Source: Pterobdella sp. o SKG-2022 | Lineage: Eukaryota; Annelida; Clitellata; Hirudinida; Piscicolidae | Direction of reading: 5' to 3' | Length of the DNA stretch: 64,000 nt | Assembly (NCBI GenBank): GCA_964035795.1 | Contig: OZ038327.1 | Location: 5,667,133-5,731,132, forward strand | In this document: positions 34,301 through 62,742 of the stretch, in pieces | Position numbering within the stretch: the first letter of the stretch is position 1 | Layout of the letters: each line of letters opens with the position of its first letter | The notes under the pieces: generated by a model | Told to the model about the DNA's origin: nothing | The model's input: the letters and a program-made list of their open reading frames with translations, nothing else | The model's database searches: none | Program-made: the position numbers and the translations under genes

Positions 34301-37300
34301 CCTTAAAAACAATGATTTGAGGTTGAGGAAATATAATAAAATTTAAGATGGACTCTAATTGGCTAGTAATGAAGCACTTGTTAAAAATATAGTTCAACGA
34401 AAACACACTATGGAGCAGGTGCTAATTGTCGGCTCACGCGGGATTGAAACCGATAACTATAGATAATCAGTCTAAGGCTCTACCAGCTGAGCTATGTAGA
34501 CCGAAAAATTAATTAAAATACACGTTATGATTTGTAACAATGCAAACATATAGAATTCATTAGAAAACGAAAAAAAAAATTAGGAACATCAATGGAAAAT
34601 TTCACATTATAATAACGAAATTTCATGAAAAAAATCAACAATAACAATAATAAAAAAAATAATCTCATGAACATAAAAGCAATTTAATAACATTTTATAT
34701 GGAAATAATTAAAAAAACAAAAAGATTTCAAAACGCAAATTTTGAAAATCTAAGTTTTAAAAACCTGAACGCTTAATGATGTAATGAGTGATGTAACAAA
34801 AGTATTTACAATGACGTAACCAAAAACAAAATTTATTAACGAAAAGCTTTGTACTTAATAAAATTACCTTTAGTGTTCAAATAATTTTCAGCAAAAACAA
34901 AATTTTATTAGAATGTTGAATTGAGAAAGATGGCTCAATAAATAAATTAGGATAGAATAACTGATGAACTATTCATATTGTATGGTTTAATAATGAGAAC
35001 ATATAATAGTGATGTCATAACTATGATGTAATAAGGATGATGATATAAAAATGAATATGATGACGTACACAGGTGAGATTGTCTCCACAAGACGTGGTAG
35101 ACTGCAACCCATACTCTCAAGGTGATGATTTTGTGAGAACAAATGTTTACATTACATTAAAATGAAATCACAAGAAAACGTAAAAACACAAAACAAATTG
35201 AAGCGATGTAATGAAAGAGTGCAATCAAAAAAGATAGCTTGAATAACATGATAAATAACTAACTAATTTCGTTTGTTAAAAAATAATGAAATCCAAAAAA
35301 TTTTGAATAACTAATGTCTTAAGAGCTGATGAATCACTTAAGATAGATTAACTTATATTCTAAAACCTAATGATCGTTCAAGGTTGCGGAGGGGGATTTC
35401 CATACGAGGTGGCAGGGAAGTATGGCGAAGATTATGGTGAGAAAGAATAAAAAAAATAAAATTGAAATAATATTAATAATAAAAAAAAAATATTATTAAT
35501 ATAATAATAACAACCAAGGCCACATAGAAGAAGATTGTAACCCATACAAAGCCTTCGTCAAATCGTGTGTCAGACCGAGTCACTGTCGCAGGTGGGTGTT
35601 GGATGTCATCAATAAAAACAATAAAATGATCTTGTTTGATAATAGAAAAAAAAATTATCAATAACTTTGTTTATGAATTAAAAGATTTAATAATAAATAA
35701 AAAAAGCGGTAATATCAATAATTTTGTTTATAAAGAAAAGCAAAATAATAATGAATCAAAAAATGAAAATGACAATAATGTTGATTTAGTTTTTATATTT
35801 ACATCCTTGACGATCAATCATAATAATGCTTCAAACGACTTTATTTTAATCTCGACTATATTATCGATAGAGAATATTATTTGCTATGTTCTTTGCTGGA
35901 TCAAGTTTTTTTACCAAATGGTGTTGTTTATGGATGGATTTTGAGGTTTTTTTTGATTCAATGTTTCCATGTTGACGTATTTTTCTCATTCTCATCATAT
36001 ATTTTTTTATTTTGGAAGGAATTTTGTTCAAATCTTTTAAAAATAGCGTATGTGGTTTTTAACTTGAATTTTTTAGAAATTATTTGAAAGTTTTAAAATT
36101 ATATAAGGTTTTTGAAATTGGGTGGGGCTGTTGACGGATATATCTTATACTTCTGAAGTTAAATAGAAAAAAACTATTGTAAGAAAACTGAGAAAAATTA
36201 TTTGGTTTAAAAAAAAACACAAATCTTTTTGCAAGAGGACCTTACATTATCAAGTGATAACTTGAGATCTTTTAACAAAAGCTCCGTGTCTTTGTGTAAA
36301 TATTCTCCTATTATCATACCTCACAAATCTTTTAATTTTATTTATCAATCTTTTCTAGTGAAGCTTTGAACTGACTTAGAATGTTGATACATTATTTCGC
36401 CATTTTGAAATTTTAAATAGAATAAATTAACTTGTTTAAAGGTACTACTCAACCAATTACCGCTACGTGGGTGGGTACTATGGAGGGTAAGTGATGTGAT
36501 AGGCTCATATGAATTTTATCTTCTTGTTAATTCATTATCTCAAAACTATGCACAGTAAAACTTCCCAAACTACCAAATTTTCTTTAATAATCTTAGTTCC
36601 TTCTCATCTAGCACCGAGCTTTTACATAAGCCTAACTCACATTATCAAAGACTCCTTATTAAATATTAGTGTTTGTTTACCTACATTAGATAGCAATATT
36701 CTCACCACCATTTGAAAACAACGAAGTCTATAAAAACTCTTATCTGGTTTTAAATCAATAAGTCTGTAACTGCTTTTCATGATCATAATGACGCCTACAG
36801 TAATATCCAAGAAGAAATTCCAACAATAATGATAACTCTCTTTCATAAATCATCAACGAGACCAACCTATTCAAATACAAATAAAAAAATGTCAATGATT
36901 TTGAAATATTGAAGTTCTTGTTTTAATTGATCTCTGCAAACTCTAGTCTTCAATCATTCAGAACACCATCGAACTAACTTTTACAAAAAAGCTTGATATC
37001 GATAATTGATAGTTTTACTAAAAGATGAAAACTGACTATTTCTATATCCTTATATTCAATTATATAAAATAATATCATAACTTCTTAAACCTTCGACGAA
37101 TTTAAACCCGTAATTGTGCCTCCTACCAATGTCCTTTCATTTTCAAGCTGCTTATATTGACTTCAAATGTCTCTAACTATCAGTTTTTCAAAAATTATTA
37201 GAACACATACATTAAAAGCTATCTGCTTTTGAACAACAAAAGCCAAAGTAATAAGCAGTCTATCTCTACCTTCATATCCTTCTTCCAACCTACATAACTT

Positions 37301-38330
37301 ACTTTCAAAATCTACCTAGATCAACTTCATATAAGCTTGATTAATATTAGCCTAATTAGCTTGACCATGTATTTCGAAATTCAAAAAAATAATCTCATTT
37401 AATTGATTTTCAAATTTTTTGAACAACTTTCACTAAGAAGAAAACTCTGTACCCTCCCCAATCAACCTCTACTCGTCCACACCCACCCAGGTGCAATGAG
37501 AGGACCATGATGGAAGCCTTATTTTTGAGGGGGCCAATAGCTGTTGGACTCTTGATGCAACCCGGCTTCAAGCAATACCAAGGAGGAATTTACCACTACT
37601 CGGGTCTGTTTTGTTGGCTTATCAATCATGTTTTGATTTTTATAATTTCTCAAATTTGAGAAGAATTTTCAAAAAGAATTTAAGACGAATCGTCTGTATT
37701 CTTGTTTCAGTGCTCTTGATTCATATTTAACTTGTTCCACCAAAGTCATTGACAATTTTTGAATATTAATTTCATCATTTTGCATCTTTTGACTGATACA
37801 TGTGAATGGACCACTTGATCACAAACCCCTACAATTATTTACGGGCCAGTACTGGGGTCATTGCCTGCTCTTTCATTGTTCATTCTATGTTTTTTTTTTT
37901 TTTGCCTTTTTCTAGCTTGGACATTGTTTTATACTGTTATTTTTGAAAGACTGATTGAATGCGTTTTACAGTGTTTTTTTTCATATTTTTATAAACTTTT
38001 TTTACAAGCAATGACATCATATTTTTGAATTGATTTCATTGAACTTAAATTTACAACAAAAAAATATATAAAAAATAAAATATCAAACTGCTTGTAAACC
38101 TAACAACTTTCCCATCTTCTACAGGAATAACTGTCAAAACTTCACCTTTAAAGAACGTCACTCATTCAGTGTTGGTGGTGGGATATGGTGAAGAAGTGGG
38201 AGTGAAGTATTGGATTGTAAAGAACAGCTGGGGAGACGATTGGGGAGAGAATGGGTACTTCAGAATTTTGAGGGGGGTTAACGAATGTAATATCGAAAGC
38301 ATTGGGTTTGAAAGCGACCCTGTTTTATGA
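28318..38330 (+). CDS. CTSC: Cathepsin C / dipeptidyl peptidase I, 14 exons, complete
   Basis: A lysosomal papain-family (C1) exopeptidase that removes N-terminal dipeptides and activates other granule proteases in vertebrates. Exons: 28318-28477, 29653-29762, 29933-30001, 31620-31726, 32073-32117, 32876-33010, 33236-33354, 33822-33904, 35073-35121, 35383-35436, 35519-35591, 36442-36486, 37491-37603, 38125-38330. Every phase joins, giving 455 residues (human 463). Residues 1-20 form a signal peptide. The mature chain starts DFPVNC, keeping the Asp1 of the exclusion domain that holds the substrate amino group. CNETRPGW and HNWACYVG complete that domain. The heavy chain starts at LPSHVDWRN (about 227). 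Catalytic residues are Gln248, Cys254 (CGSCYAF), His401 (VTHSV; Asn-His in human) and Asn421 (KNSWG). [16 protein letters not shown] and WGENGYFR are family landmarks. Exon 5 ends at a GC donor. The first donor could be 28474|28475 instead. Confidence 0.95.
28836..29016 (-). mobile_element. Full-length tRNA-derived SINE in cathepsin C intron 1
   Basis: Minus strand: GTCGGCTCGTATAGCTCAG head, CAGGTTCGATCCCGCG B box, GGGACGAC closing stem, AATTAGTACCTG, CAGTGTGTTTTCGCTACATT, AAATTTGTAGCAAGCG and terminal AATACCGCATTACATTACAT. One of the most complete copies. Confidence 0.92.
30796..31600 (+). repeat. CACAACAGCA-type minisatellite split by about 520 bp (cathepsin C intron 3)
   Basis: CCACAACAGCACACA-like units occur at 30796-30915 and again at 31452-31600. 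Between them is AT-rich sequence with no repeat, starting with a CTTCC run. The simplest reading is one minisatellite interrupted by an insertion, but no terminal repeat or target duplication was recognised. The splice acceptor of exon 4 (31619) follows about 20 bp after the repeat. Confidence 0.6.
32262..32396 (+). repeat. Diverged copy of the hairpin element (cathepsin C intron 5)
   Basis: AACAAACACAAAGTATTTG, AAAGCTTTTCATAAG, AGCTTACATTA, then ATTCAGG and TTCATCAATA occur in the order of the reference copy at 26804-26979. The second arm is reduced. Confidence 0.7.
33362..33770 (+). repeat. G/T-rich minisatellite filling cathepsin C intron 7
   Basis: Units of GTGGTGTAATG, then GATGATGGTATGTTGTAGTGAC, then GTGATGTGTGGTGGG follow each other across nearly all of the intron (33355-33821). 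The transcript would be strongly GU-rich here. Confidence 0.85.
34376..34504 (-). mobile_element. tRNA-derived SINE in cathepsin C intron 8
   Basis: Minus strand: TACATAGCTCAGCTGGTAGAG (A box), CGGTTTCAATCCCGCG (B box), GAGCCGAC, AATTAGCACCTG and CATAGTGTGTTTTCG. It is truncated after the body start. Confidence 0.88.
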
Positions 38331-39124
38331 AGATGTGGTACAAGTAATAGTGGTTTATGTTGGCTGTGTTGATATGTCATTGATCGATGAATGATAATAG
38401 ATAAGAATTAAAAGATAGTGAATGGATGCTTGTATAGCTGAGTGGGCGAGCTTGAAAACAAAGAGGAAAACTCGAAATAACTTGATGAATCATATCTAAA
38501 GACATTGATAGATCATATTATGTATTGAAAAACAATGTATGTAATCAATTGGATTGAAAATTTTGACTTAATTAATATGCATGAATGTAAAGATAGATAA
38601 CAAATTGCCTGGTATTTTGAAGGTCCCCTGTTTTTTATCGTGCTTTGGACAATTAACAAAGAGACTTCGAAACTAATACAAACCAAATGTGATGAAATTT
38701 CATGAATATTCATTTTCAAAATCAAATTCTTTATGTCTTTGTTTTCCTATTATATCAAGTGTCACATTATCTGTTACAAATGACATTCAGTGAGTGATCA
38801 ACTCCTAGCCTCAAAACTGAATCATTTAGATGTCACGAAATTATGTGAGATTGTATATAAGTTTTCAAATGGTTCCATAATAATAAAGCTTCAATTATAA
38901 GGTAATGAAATTAAAAACCCGGTGTTTTATAATTCAAATTTCAGTTTTCGATAAAAAGTGAGTAATTTTCAAGATATAATTCATTATATCAAATCCCAAA
39001 TATTTTCCACATCAGTTAGTACTAGTATTATTGTTTCTTATTAATTATTGCTACCAGCAACATTATCCTTTCAACACCATCATTTGTTTATCATTTAGAT
39101 TCCACCAGATCCAGCTCTTCTTAA
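38331..39124. other. Convergent intergenic region with cathepsin C polyA signal
   Basis: About 0.8 kb between the cathepsin C stop (+) and the GLT1D1-like stop (-). AATAAA at 38882-38887 lies about 550 bp after the cathepsin C stop. No comparable minus-strand signal was recognised. Confidence 0.55.
38882..38887 (+). promoter_or_regulatory. Candidate polyadenylation signal for cathepsin C
   Basis: AATAAA in the 3' flank of the + strand gene. In AT-rich DNA such a hexamer can occur by chance. Confidence 0.4.
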
Positions 39125-54874
<15,750 letters not shown>

Positions 54875-57011
54875 CTATCAAACTCAGACTATTCCACACT
54901 TGGCTTGATTTCTCTTGGTTGCATATCAACCTGAAGATTGCAGCAGTTGGTGGTTTGATTGTAGGAGGAGGAGGAGAAGGCAGACAGATGGTGAAGTCTA
55001 TATGCGTGTTTATGTAAGAAGTTATCGTTGGCTGTCTTGAAAACTGAAACTTAATTTTTGAGTAGAGAGAAAGACAGGTAGATTAAGAAAACAGGGCGAG
55101 ATGGTTTAATATGAAGAATTTGGGTGGTGAAAAAGGTTGAGTGGGTAAGTGAGGTTGGGATGGTTAAACGAGTAAGTTACATGAATAATGAGTGGATCAA
55201 TGGAGTGATGGGAGAAGATGAAACTGCAAATCAATATAAAGATGGATAGGCAGATGGTTTTGAGGATCAAAAAATGGAAAAAAAGAAAAATGAGCAAATA
55301 GAAGAATGTATGAATAAATTATTGACAAGTTAATGATTAAGCAATTCTTATTCATTTCCAGTCATATAACGTGGATTTTACAGAAGTCGAACGTGCATCA
55401 GAGGCGCTTAGAGATACTAAAAAAGTTTAACAAAATTTAGAATGCATAACTTATTATGTATAGTGAAAAATACAAAAATGAAAAGTAGAAAAATTACAAA
55501 AAAGAGAAAAAAGAGAATAAATTAGATAAGACAGGCTTGAGGTGTGTGGTGGAGGAGCGTTTTAATCCGACTTAATTCTCTCTGTGGGAGAATTATGAAG
55601 ATAATTATATTGATACTTCAAAGTTTAAGCCATAAGGTTTAAAAAAAACTTCGAGTGAAATGAATTATGGATGGGGTTTATTTATCGAAAGTCTTTAAAA
55701 AAATGAGTTTTTAAGATTTCTCATGATTCGATGTAATTGTAAGAAGTTGAAATAGAATATCTAAATATTAAAATCAGCATTGGATTGTTGTGAATTTAAT
55801 AGACAATAAGTTCTGAAATATTTAATGAGCTTTTGTTGTTTAATTCATATTAAATAACTTGACTATTTTGTAAAGAAAAACATCAAATTTTTAATGTATT
55901 TATTGAGATTCAAAAGCTGTAATTTTCCGATGAATTTAACTTTATCATAAAACGTTAGTGGGTAAGTAAAGCCAAATATTGAAGGAAAATACATACGATG
56001 TCTCTGAAGAATGACTCGATCATATAATTTATTAGTTAAAATTTTCATTATAAAACTGTTATATGTGTTCAAAATGAAAGCAATAACTCAAAAGTTTGCC
56101 AAATTTCATGAAAACAATATAAACACACTTGTCATTATTTTCAGCTCCTTCATACATTCTCATCTGATTCTTATAACACTATTCTCATTATCTTTTAATA
56201 TTTTTTTGACTTTTTTTTTATTATAGTTTTTATTTTTATTATTTAAAAAAAATATTTTTTTTCCATCGTTATTGTTTACTTTGCTAATCAATAAAGATAG
56301 CATATAAACTCCTTCCAATCAATTATTGAGAGGAGTCTTAAAAAAGATGATAAATTGAAGGGTACATGAATGAAGGATAGAAGGAAGAAATTATGACTTC
56401 GATGATTAATTAGTAAAAAATATAATCAATTTTTTTTATAAATGAATGTGTGTGAATTGTTGAAAGATGAAGTCGTTGTTTATTGAGAAGCTGACATGGG
56501 ACGCTACAAATGTTGCTCACATACCCAGATACCCTTCCAAAGGTGCAAGCCTTTTTCTCATGTTAACTTATCCGAGTAAACTCAAGCATGTTATCCCCAA
56601 AAGCATAATGTTCTGGACTTGCCTGCCTTCAATGTAAAAATGCTTTTGAAAATGATCATTAGGCGACAAGAATAAGACAAAAAATTTTTTTTAGTTTGCT
56701 TTCAAAGTGTGGTTAATTTTTCCAACAAAGTACACCTACAATTAAAGTTACATCAAAATTATAACTTTATTTTCAAATAAAGTTATGATATTCCTCAATA
56801 ATAACGTTCTATAGATGAGTTCTATCGAAGTACTTGTCTGCTGAAGTTACTAAATATTCTTTAACAAACTCTCTTGATGTTTTGCTCCATGATACTTCAT
56901 CCATCCAATTGTACGAAAGGTAGTTTCGAAAGCAGCGGTCTAATTCAACTTATTTTCTATTTTGGATTAACTCAAAAAAATTAATTATATTTGTATAGTG
57001 ATTCTTCGTAG

Positions 57012-57150
57012 CGTCCTAAGAGCTTGCTACAAATTTAATGAAATCAAAACACATTTTATTAAAGGCTAAGCGTTGACCCAACACGGAATCGAGCCCGGTA
57101 AATTTTGATAATTAGTCTGATGCTCCACCAGCTGAAGTATACGAACCAAC
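57012..57150 (-). mobile_element. Diverged tRNA-derived SINE
   Basis: Minus strand: GTATACTTCAGCTGGTGGAGCAT, TAATTATCAAAA, CCGGGCTCGATTCCGTG (B box with changes), TTGGGTCAACG, then TTTAATA and AAATTTGTAGCAAGC of the body. More decayed than the other copies. Confidence 0.8.
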
Positions 57151-57706
57151 AAAGTTTAGTTCTCAGTCTACGTAACTGCAGTTATCTTTTTTGTATTCTT
57201 CATGTCATTATCTGTAGGTGCTCAGAGCCTATTTTCTTCTATTTTTTATGAAAGAAAAAAAGAATTTTACTTAATTTTTTTTATTTTTTTTGAATTAACA
57301 AAAATAAGAAACTCAATTTAATTTATAAACGCAAAACAAGCCACCGAGAAGCATTGGTCTAATAATTGTAATTAAAAAACCTCTCTATCGAGTGTCCACC
57401 CTAACCAACTCAACCCTTTTAAAATCCGAAACAATCTTTAGTTATTAATCAAAATGAATACAAAACGCCATGCTTCCGTGGTGATATAAGATCAGATCAA
57501 TAGTTGTTGGCACTGGTAGACAATTTGTCATGCCAGACGGCCCAATGTTTCTTTATCTTTCATAAAATCTATCTGCACTGCCAATCTTTTTATAAGGTAT
57601 TTGTAGATCTTGAAAAAAAATTTTTCTCAATTTTTATCGTCCACTTAATCTATAGTTAGGGTTGTCAGCCTTACGTATTTTTTGAATTTAATTATTTTTA
57701 TTTATT

Positions 57707-57808
57707 ATTAGCACCTGTTCCACAGTGTGTTTTTGCTACATTGAATTTGTAGCAAGCATTTGATCTATAAGAAAAAGCGCTTTATAAATACCGCATTACA
57801 TTACATTA
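57707..57808 (+). mobile_element. 5'-truncated SINE (body and tail only)
   Basis: It starts in TTAGCACCTG, without the tRNA head, then CACAGTGTGTTTTTGCTACATTG, TTTGTAGCAAGC and GCGCTTTATAAATACCGC with ATTACATTAC. The 5' truncation fits LINE-driven reverse transcription. Confidence 0.92.
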
Positions 57809-60561
57809 TTGATTCTGCTTGATTGGTAGCCATTTTCTTAATTATTTCCGTTTCAATTTTTTTACATCATTTGTAATTCTAAGGTTTTTTGCTCATTATT
57901 TTCATATTTTTTTGTTGCTTCAATTATTCACAAATATTTTGTCTTTTTTCTAATTTCCAAGATAATTAAAAGATAATTTTTCTTTAAAAATCTACAAACT
58001 CTTTTAAAAAAGCTATTTTTTATTCTTTCATCGAAAATTTGTCGAAGATTTCAAATTTAAAAAACTAAAACTTTTCGAAGATTTTTAATTCAATAACTTC
58101 TTTCTACTTAAATTAGTTTGCAACGTCATCATTATTTTAGTTCTGCTTCATTTCAGTTTCCCTAGAAAAGTTAAGGTTAGTTGTAAAAATAATATGCTAT
58201 GTAAATCATTTAATTATGTTTCATTGATATTTGAAATAAATTACTAACTATTAGCTAACAAGTATTAATTTAAAAAAGAACAAATTTTCAATTAAATGCA
58301 CGAAACTTTCTCATATAAAACTAATTATCTTCACTAAAAATACCTCAGATATTTTTATGTTTCAGCTCAATAAATTAGACACCGATAGATGCAACTCTCA
58401 ATCTTTTATTCCAGCCTGCTTATACATGCAATGATAACTTATGCTACCCTCATTAATTTCATCTTTTCCACAAAAGTTTTCCACCAAGCTTTTAACTATC
58501 TTTCAACTTCAATTATCTTGATATATTCATTCAGAATTTTAAAGTTTGTGGCCTTAATAAAAGTTTTGATTTGAAAAAAATTTAAAAAATTTCGAATTTT
58601 TGAAATGTATGAAAAAGGCAGGTTTTATTTTTTTCCACTGTGTTTTATGATTAAATATATTTTCAAATAATTGTTAAAAAAGTAGTTTTTCCTCAAAATG
58701 AACACGACACAATAAAATCCTTTCAATTGTAAATGAACTTTGCTAGTAAAAAATTATTTTTAAAGTCAGTCTTGTTACACTCAGTTTCCAAATTTAAGAT
58801 CCTTCACTCCCTGACGTCTGCATGGCCGAGGCTTTACACATTCTGTTTGATGCGTCTCAAAAAATTCAACTAGCTGATGGGACACATTTTATCTTTTTGT
58901 TATGAGTTTGAATTTCATATAGTTTCATTTTCTTGAAAATTATTACATTCAAGAAAACCAGCTAAAACTTCGCATAAGTAAAACCTCATCCTGAATCATT
59001 AGTTCTGTTGTTTTTGAAATTGATCAGTTGTGATCTACAAACTTTGTTCTATCTCACATTTTTAAATTCAAAAGTTTTGATGAAAATCTTTTTGAAACAA
59101 AAACCTAATGATCATCGCATTGTTAAATACCAACCTTCAAGATATACACTACATCATCATGTGACTGATTTTTTCAAGATGTCAGTGTATGCTAACAGCT
59201 TTGTGTTTGATAATTCCTGCATCATTTGATCCATCAAACTTAGTTGAAGTATCTATAATGCTTATGAAACTTCATCATATATCTTAAACCACCATATAAT
59301 CCTTACTATGTTGTTATATAAGAATTAGAGAACAAATGATCGAGATGATGACAGACCTCCAAGTCATATGTTAACATTATAGACTTAGCATGCAAATTTT
59401 TTTTACTGGCTTTGAAAAATAGCTGTTTACTGCTATGATAAACAAAATTATTCTTCTGCAATGCTTAAGACAGGCATCTGCATGAAAACTCGACGAGTAA
59501 TTGACAAATAGTTGAGTAAAAATTTCCTCTTCATAAGTATTTCAGACCACCATACTCAAACAATATTTTCTCAATTAAAAAAAACATGAGAAAATTTTCA
59601 AACAGCAGTTTCAGTTTGCAGCCACTTAATTTTCTACTTTGTCAGGTCAATAAAAAGAAATATAGCTCAAAAAATTTTTCTCTAAAAAAAATTCTATTTT
59701 TTTTAACTTTTAATTTAAAATTGCATGCATTAATATTAATTTTTGTGGATTTATTTTAAAATTATCAGCTTTTATATTTTTTCTAAGTTTTTTCAGTTTT
59801 TCAAATGAGTTTATTCAACTCTGAAACACACAGAATCACTTTTAGAGACTGGAAACTGAATAGAAGTTGGGTATTGAATGCATAAACTAAATCAGTCTGG
59901 TACGAAAAATTTCAAAGCAGGAAATTTTATTTAAGCAAAAAAAAACTTTTCCTAAAGTGAACTTTACGGTCTTTAGCTTTACAATTAAGTTTAATTTGAG
60001 GAAATATTTCCTGTTGATAATAGGTGTTTGCATGAAAGGTTGTGTAGCAAATAGTTAGAGCCAAAGTGATGAATAAGTTGTATTGAAAACCAATGTGGTT
60101 TTTATAAAAAAATGAAAATGAGAAAAAACTGATAAAAAGAAATTTTTTACAAATGCTAAACAATGTAACTTGCTTGTTTCTAAGTCGATAGTATCCGAAT
60201 TACACACGAAAAACTAAGCTTTAATTTTTTGTTTTTCCTTCTAGCTAAAAAGTTAAGTTTAAAAATTTTTCATCATTTAAAAAAAATTGTCAATAAACGT
60301 TTTCAAAATTTAAAAAAACAATGGAAGCTCAAATCCCCGAAGCTGATGCACACTCACTCTCATAAGAATGAAGCACAATAGTACCAATTTTTAACCCTTA
60401 CAAAGCTTTTGATTTGTTGCGAAGATCATCAACCTCATTAATCCATTGTTTGGTATCCCTATTTTAATCTCTCTTAATGACAACAAGGAGCAGAACATAA
60501 TAACTTCATGTTGGTTTTAGTTCCAAATTTTATTATATCTTTGTGTGATTCTTTTTGTTAT

Positions 60562-60810
60562 GTTGCTAAACAATGTTGTGATGTGTTACAACGTTGTTAT
60601 ATTATGTTACAACGTTGTCATATTATGTTGCAACATTGTCATATTATGTTGCAACATTGTCATATTATGTTACAACATTGTCATATTATGTTGCAACATT
60701 GTCATATTATGTTGCAACATTGTCATATTATGTTACAACATTGTCATATTATGTTGCAACATTGTCATATTATGTTGCAACATTGTCATATTATGTTGCA
60801 ACATTGTTAG
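60562..60810 (+). repeat. 21-bp minisatellite with palindromic core and trimer structure
   Basis: About 11-12 units, each holding CATTGTCATATTATGTT followed by GCAA or ACAA. Units with TTGCAA (G) and TTACAA (A) alternate as G-G-A, G-G-A, G-G-G after two more diverged starting units, so a 63-bp trimer is visible. G units contain the perfect 12-bp palindrome ATGTTGCAACAT. Three + frames are open across it only because the period is a multiple of three. Confidence 0.95.
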
Positions 60811-62742
60811 AAAATCTGATGTAAAAAATAATAAGCTTAATCTTTTCATGTGATTAACATTGGCAAAGCATAATTCTGTGGCTATAATGAAGTTTTTGAA
60901 GCAAAAGTTACAGCCTATTAAAGAATTATTGGGTTGTGTGAGATGCATTTAATAATGGTTAGCTTCAAGACGACATCTCTGAGGTCCATGAGATTCAGAG
61001 CTTTGATTCCAAGTGTAGAACCATCAAACGCTATCTTGCTAACTACACTTGAAATAAAAAGCTTTGAACTGGAATAAAACATCTTAAAGCTTACTTATTT
61101 TTTATTCTTCACTTTTATGATTTTACATTTTTGTATTTTCTCAAGCTTGAATTTCACAGTATGAAACAAGGTCCTAATGGCATCAACTTTAAGCGCTTCT
61201 ACGCCCTATTAAGACCCAAATGGCCTGCGTATTAAACCATCTGAACTTCCAAATGACGTTGAGTGATCAAATGTGACCCAAGGGAAACGCATCAATCATT
61301 TTATAAAATCTCAACATGTTAAAATTTTTTTAACATTCGATTGTTCATTTCGTAATGATATAGTTATCCATGGGTAAATAATCTTTGAAATTGTTTTAAA
61401 TTTGACTTCTAGGGAATCAAATTATTCGCCAATAGAGTTGTAAATTGAAAAAACTGTTGAAAATAAACCTTATTCATCAAATTTTCACAAATTTTTATAT
61501 ATTTATTAAATTTTCAACGAACCGCCCAAACCTTTCAATAAACCAGCGTCCAATTTCATCTTTCAAGACACCTTTGATGGCTGCATTTAAAGCATTCAAT
61601 GCAATAAGATACATAAAATCAGAATTTATTTAAAATTTATAAAACATAAATATTCATTTTAAAATAAATTTAGGAAAAAATAAAAATTCATTTGAACAAA
61701 CACAAAATTTTCTATCAAAAGTTCATTTTTGTTAATTGCTTTTTCCTAATTATTTCAAATGCTCAATTCTTAATCCTGTTCACACATCACATTTTTGCTT
61801 TAGTTGCTTCAATTTTGTGAATTTGATTTTGTGTTGCTCAAGTGAACTTTTCCACAAAAAATTAATTAAAAAAAATTTTTTTTTTGATTGATAAGCTTCT
61901 AATACATTCATAAAAAAGTGTTAAAAATCTCTTAAATGGACTTATGAGTTTTCTCGGAAAACTGTTGTTAATATAAATTTATTGATTTAATGGAATGAAG
62001 CCGTAAATTTTTATTCCCATTATTTCTTATAATTTCTTATAATCAAAACTTTTATAACATGAAACTAACTTATAAATATAAATAAAGCTTCTAACAAACT
62101 TAAAATTCCAATATTTGCTTATAATAACTTCTTTGTGCAGTAGTTTAGTTTTCAAATATAATAGCTCCTTTGTACAGTAGTTTAGTTTTCAAATATATGT
62201 AGAACTGAGTTTTGATAAATATACGAAGGATTATTTGGGATTATTTAACTTTTTTTGTAAAATATCAATCTAAGCTTTCAAAAAATGGGTATAACAAAGG
62301 TTATTTTAGTTTCAACGCACTGATATATGGGTGTCTCGATGCCGGACTAAACCAATGAAAATAATTACAGCGAGATTATAATAATTGACTAATTTAAAGT
62401 TTTATCAAAATGAAAACTTCAAAAATAATTTTTTCAATTATTTTTGTTTCAGTTGTACTTCAATCAAAGCTTTTTTATTTAACAAATGTTTTTTTGGTCA
62501 AACTAAATTTAAAATTTTTGAATTTTCCAACTCTTTTTTTACAACAAAAATCTCAAAAAAAATATTATGAACTCGAATAAAAGAAAAAAAAGTTAGCAAA
62601 ATAGTAGTCACACAACCGCCTTCACTAATTTCAATGTTTAAGACTTAAAACTAGATACAAAAAAAGCTAAGTCTTTATCGAAATTTTGATAATTAAAATA
62701 TTGATTTTCTATTAATTCAAAAATAATAACAGAAAAAACACA

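Larger units (their letters stand above)
54875..62742. other. Long AT-rich stretch without recognised genes
   Basis: Nearly 8 kb with no gene I can support. It contains a pyrimidine-rich tract (54930-55000, minus strand) next to the candidate GLT1D1-like exon, two SINE pieces, a 21-bp tandem repeat (60562-60810) and scattered short open frames without domains (e.g. 56467-56637, 59008-59229). The missing first exon(s) of the GLT1D1-like gene may be here. Confidence 0.5.

Noticed and set aside
54904..54990. Gly/Ala/Val-rich + reading (KIAAVGGLIVGGGG...)
   Set aside because: It is the complement of a pyrimidine-rich tract that looks like a minus-strand 3' splice region.
55362..55431. Terminal-exon-like + reading (after TTTCCAG; SYNVDFTEVERASEALRD... 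stop)
   Set aside because: Only 22 codons, no homology I recognise, and no upstream + exon joins to it. Worth an RNA-seq look but not supportable.
56467..56637. 56-codon open frame on + (MKSLFIEKLTWDATNV...)
   Set aside because: Open and GC-richer than its surroundings, but no domain, splice signal or second copy; could be a repeat relic.
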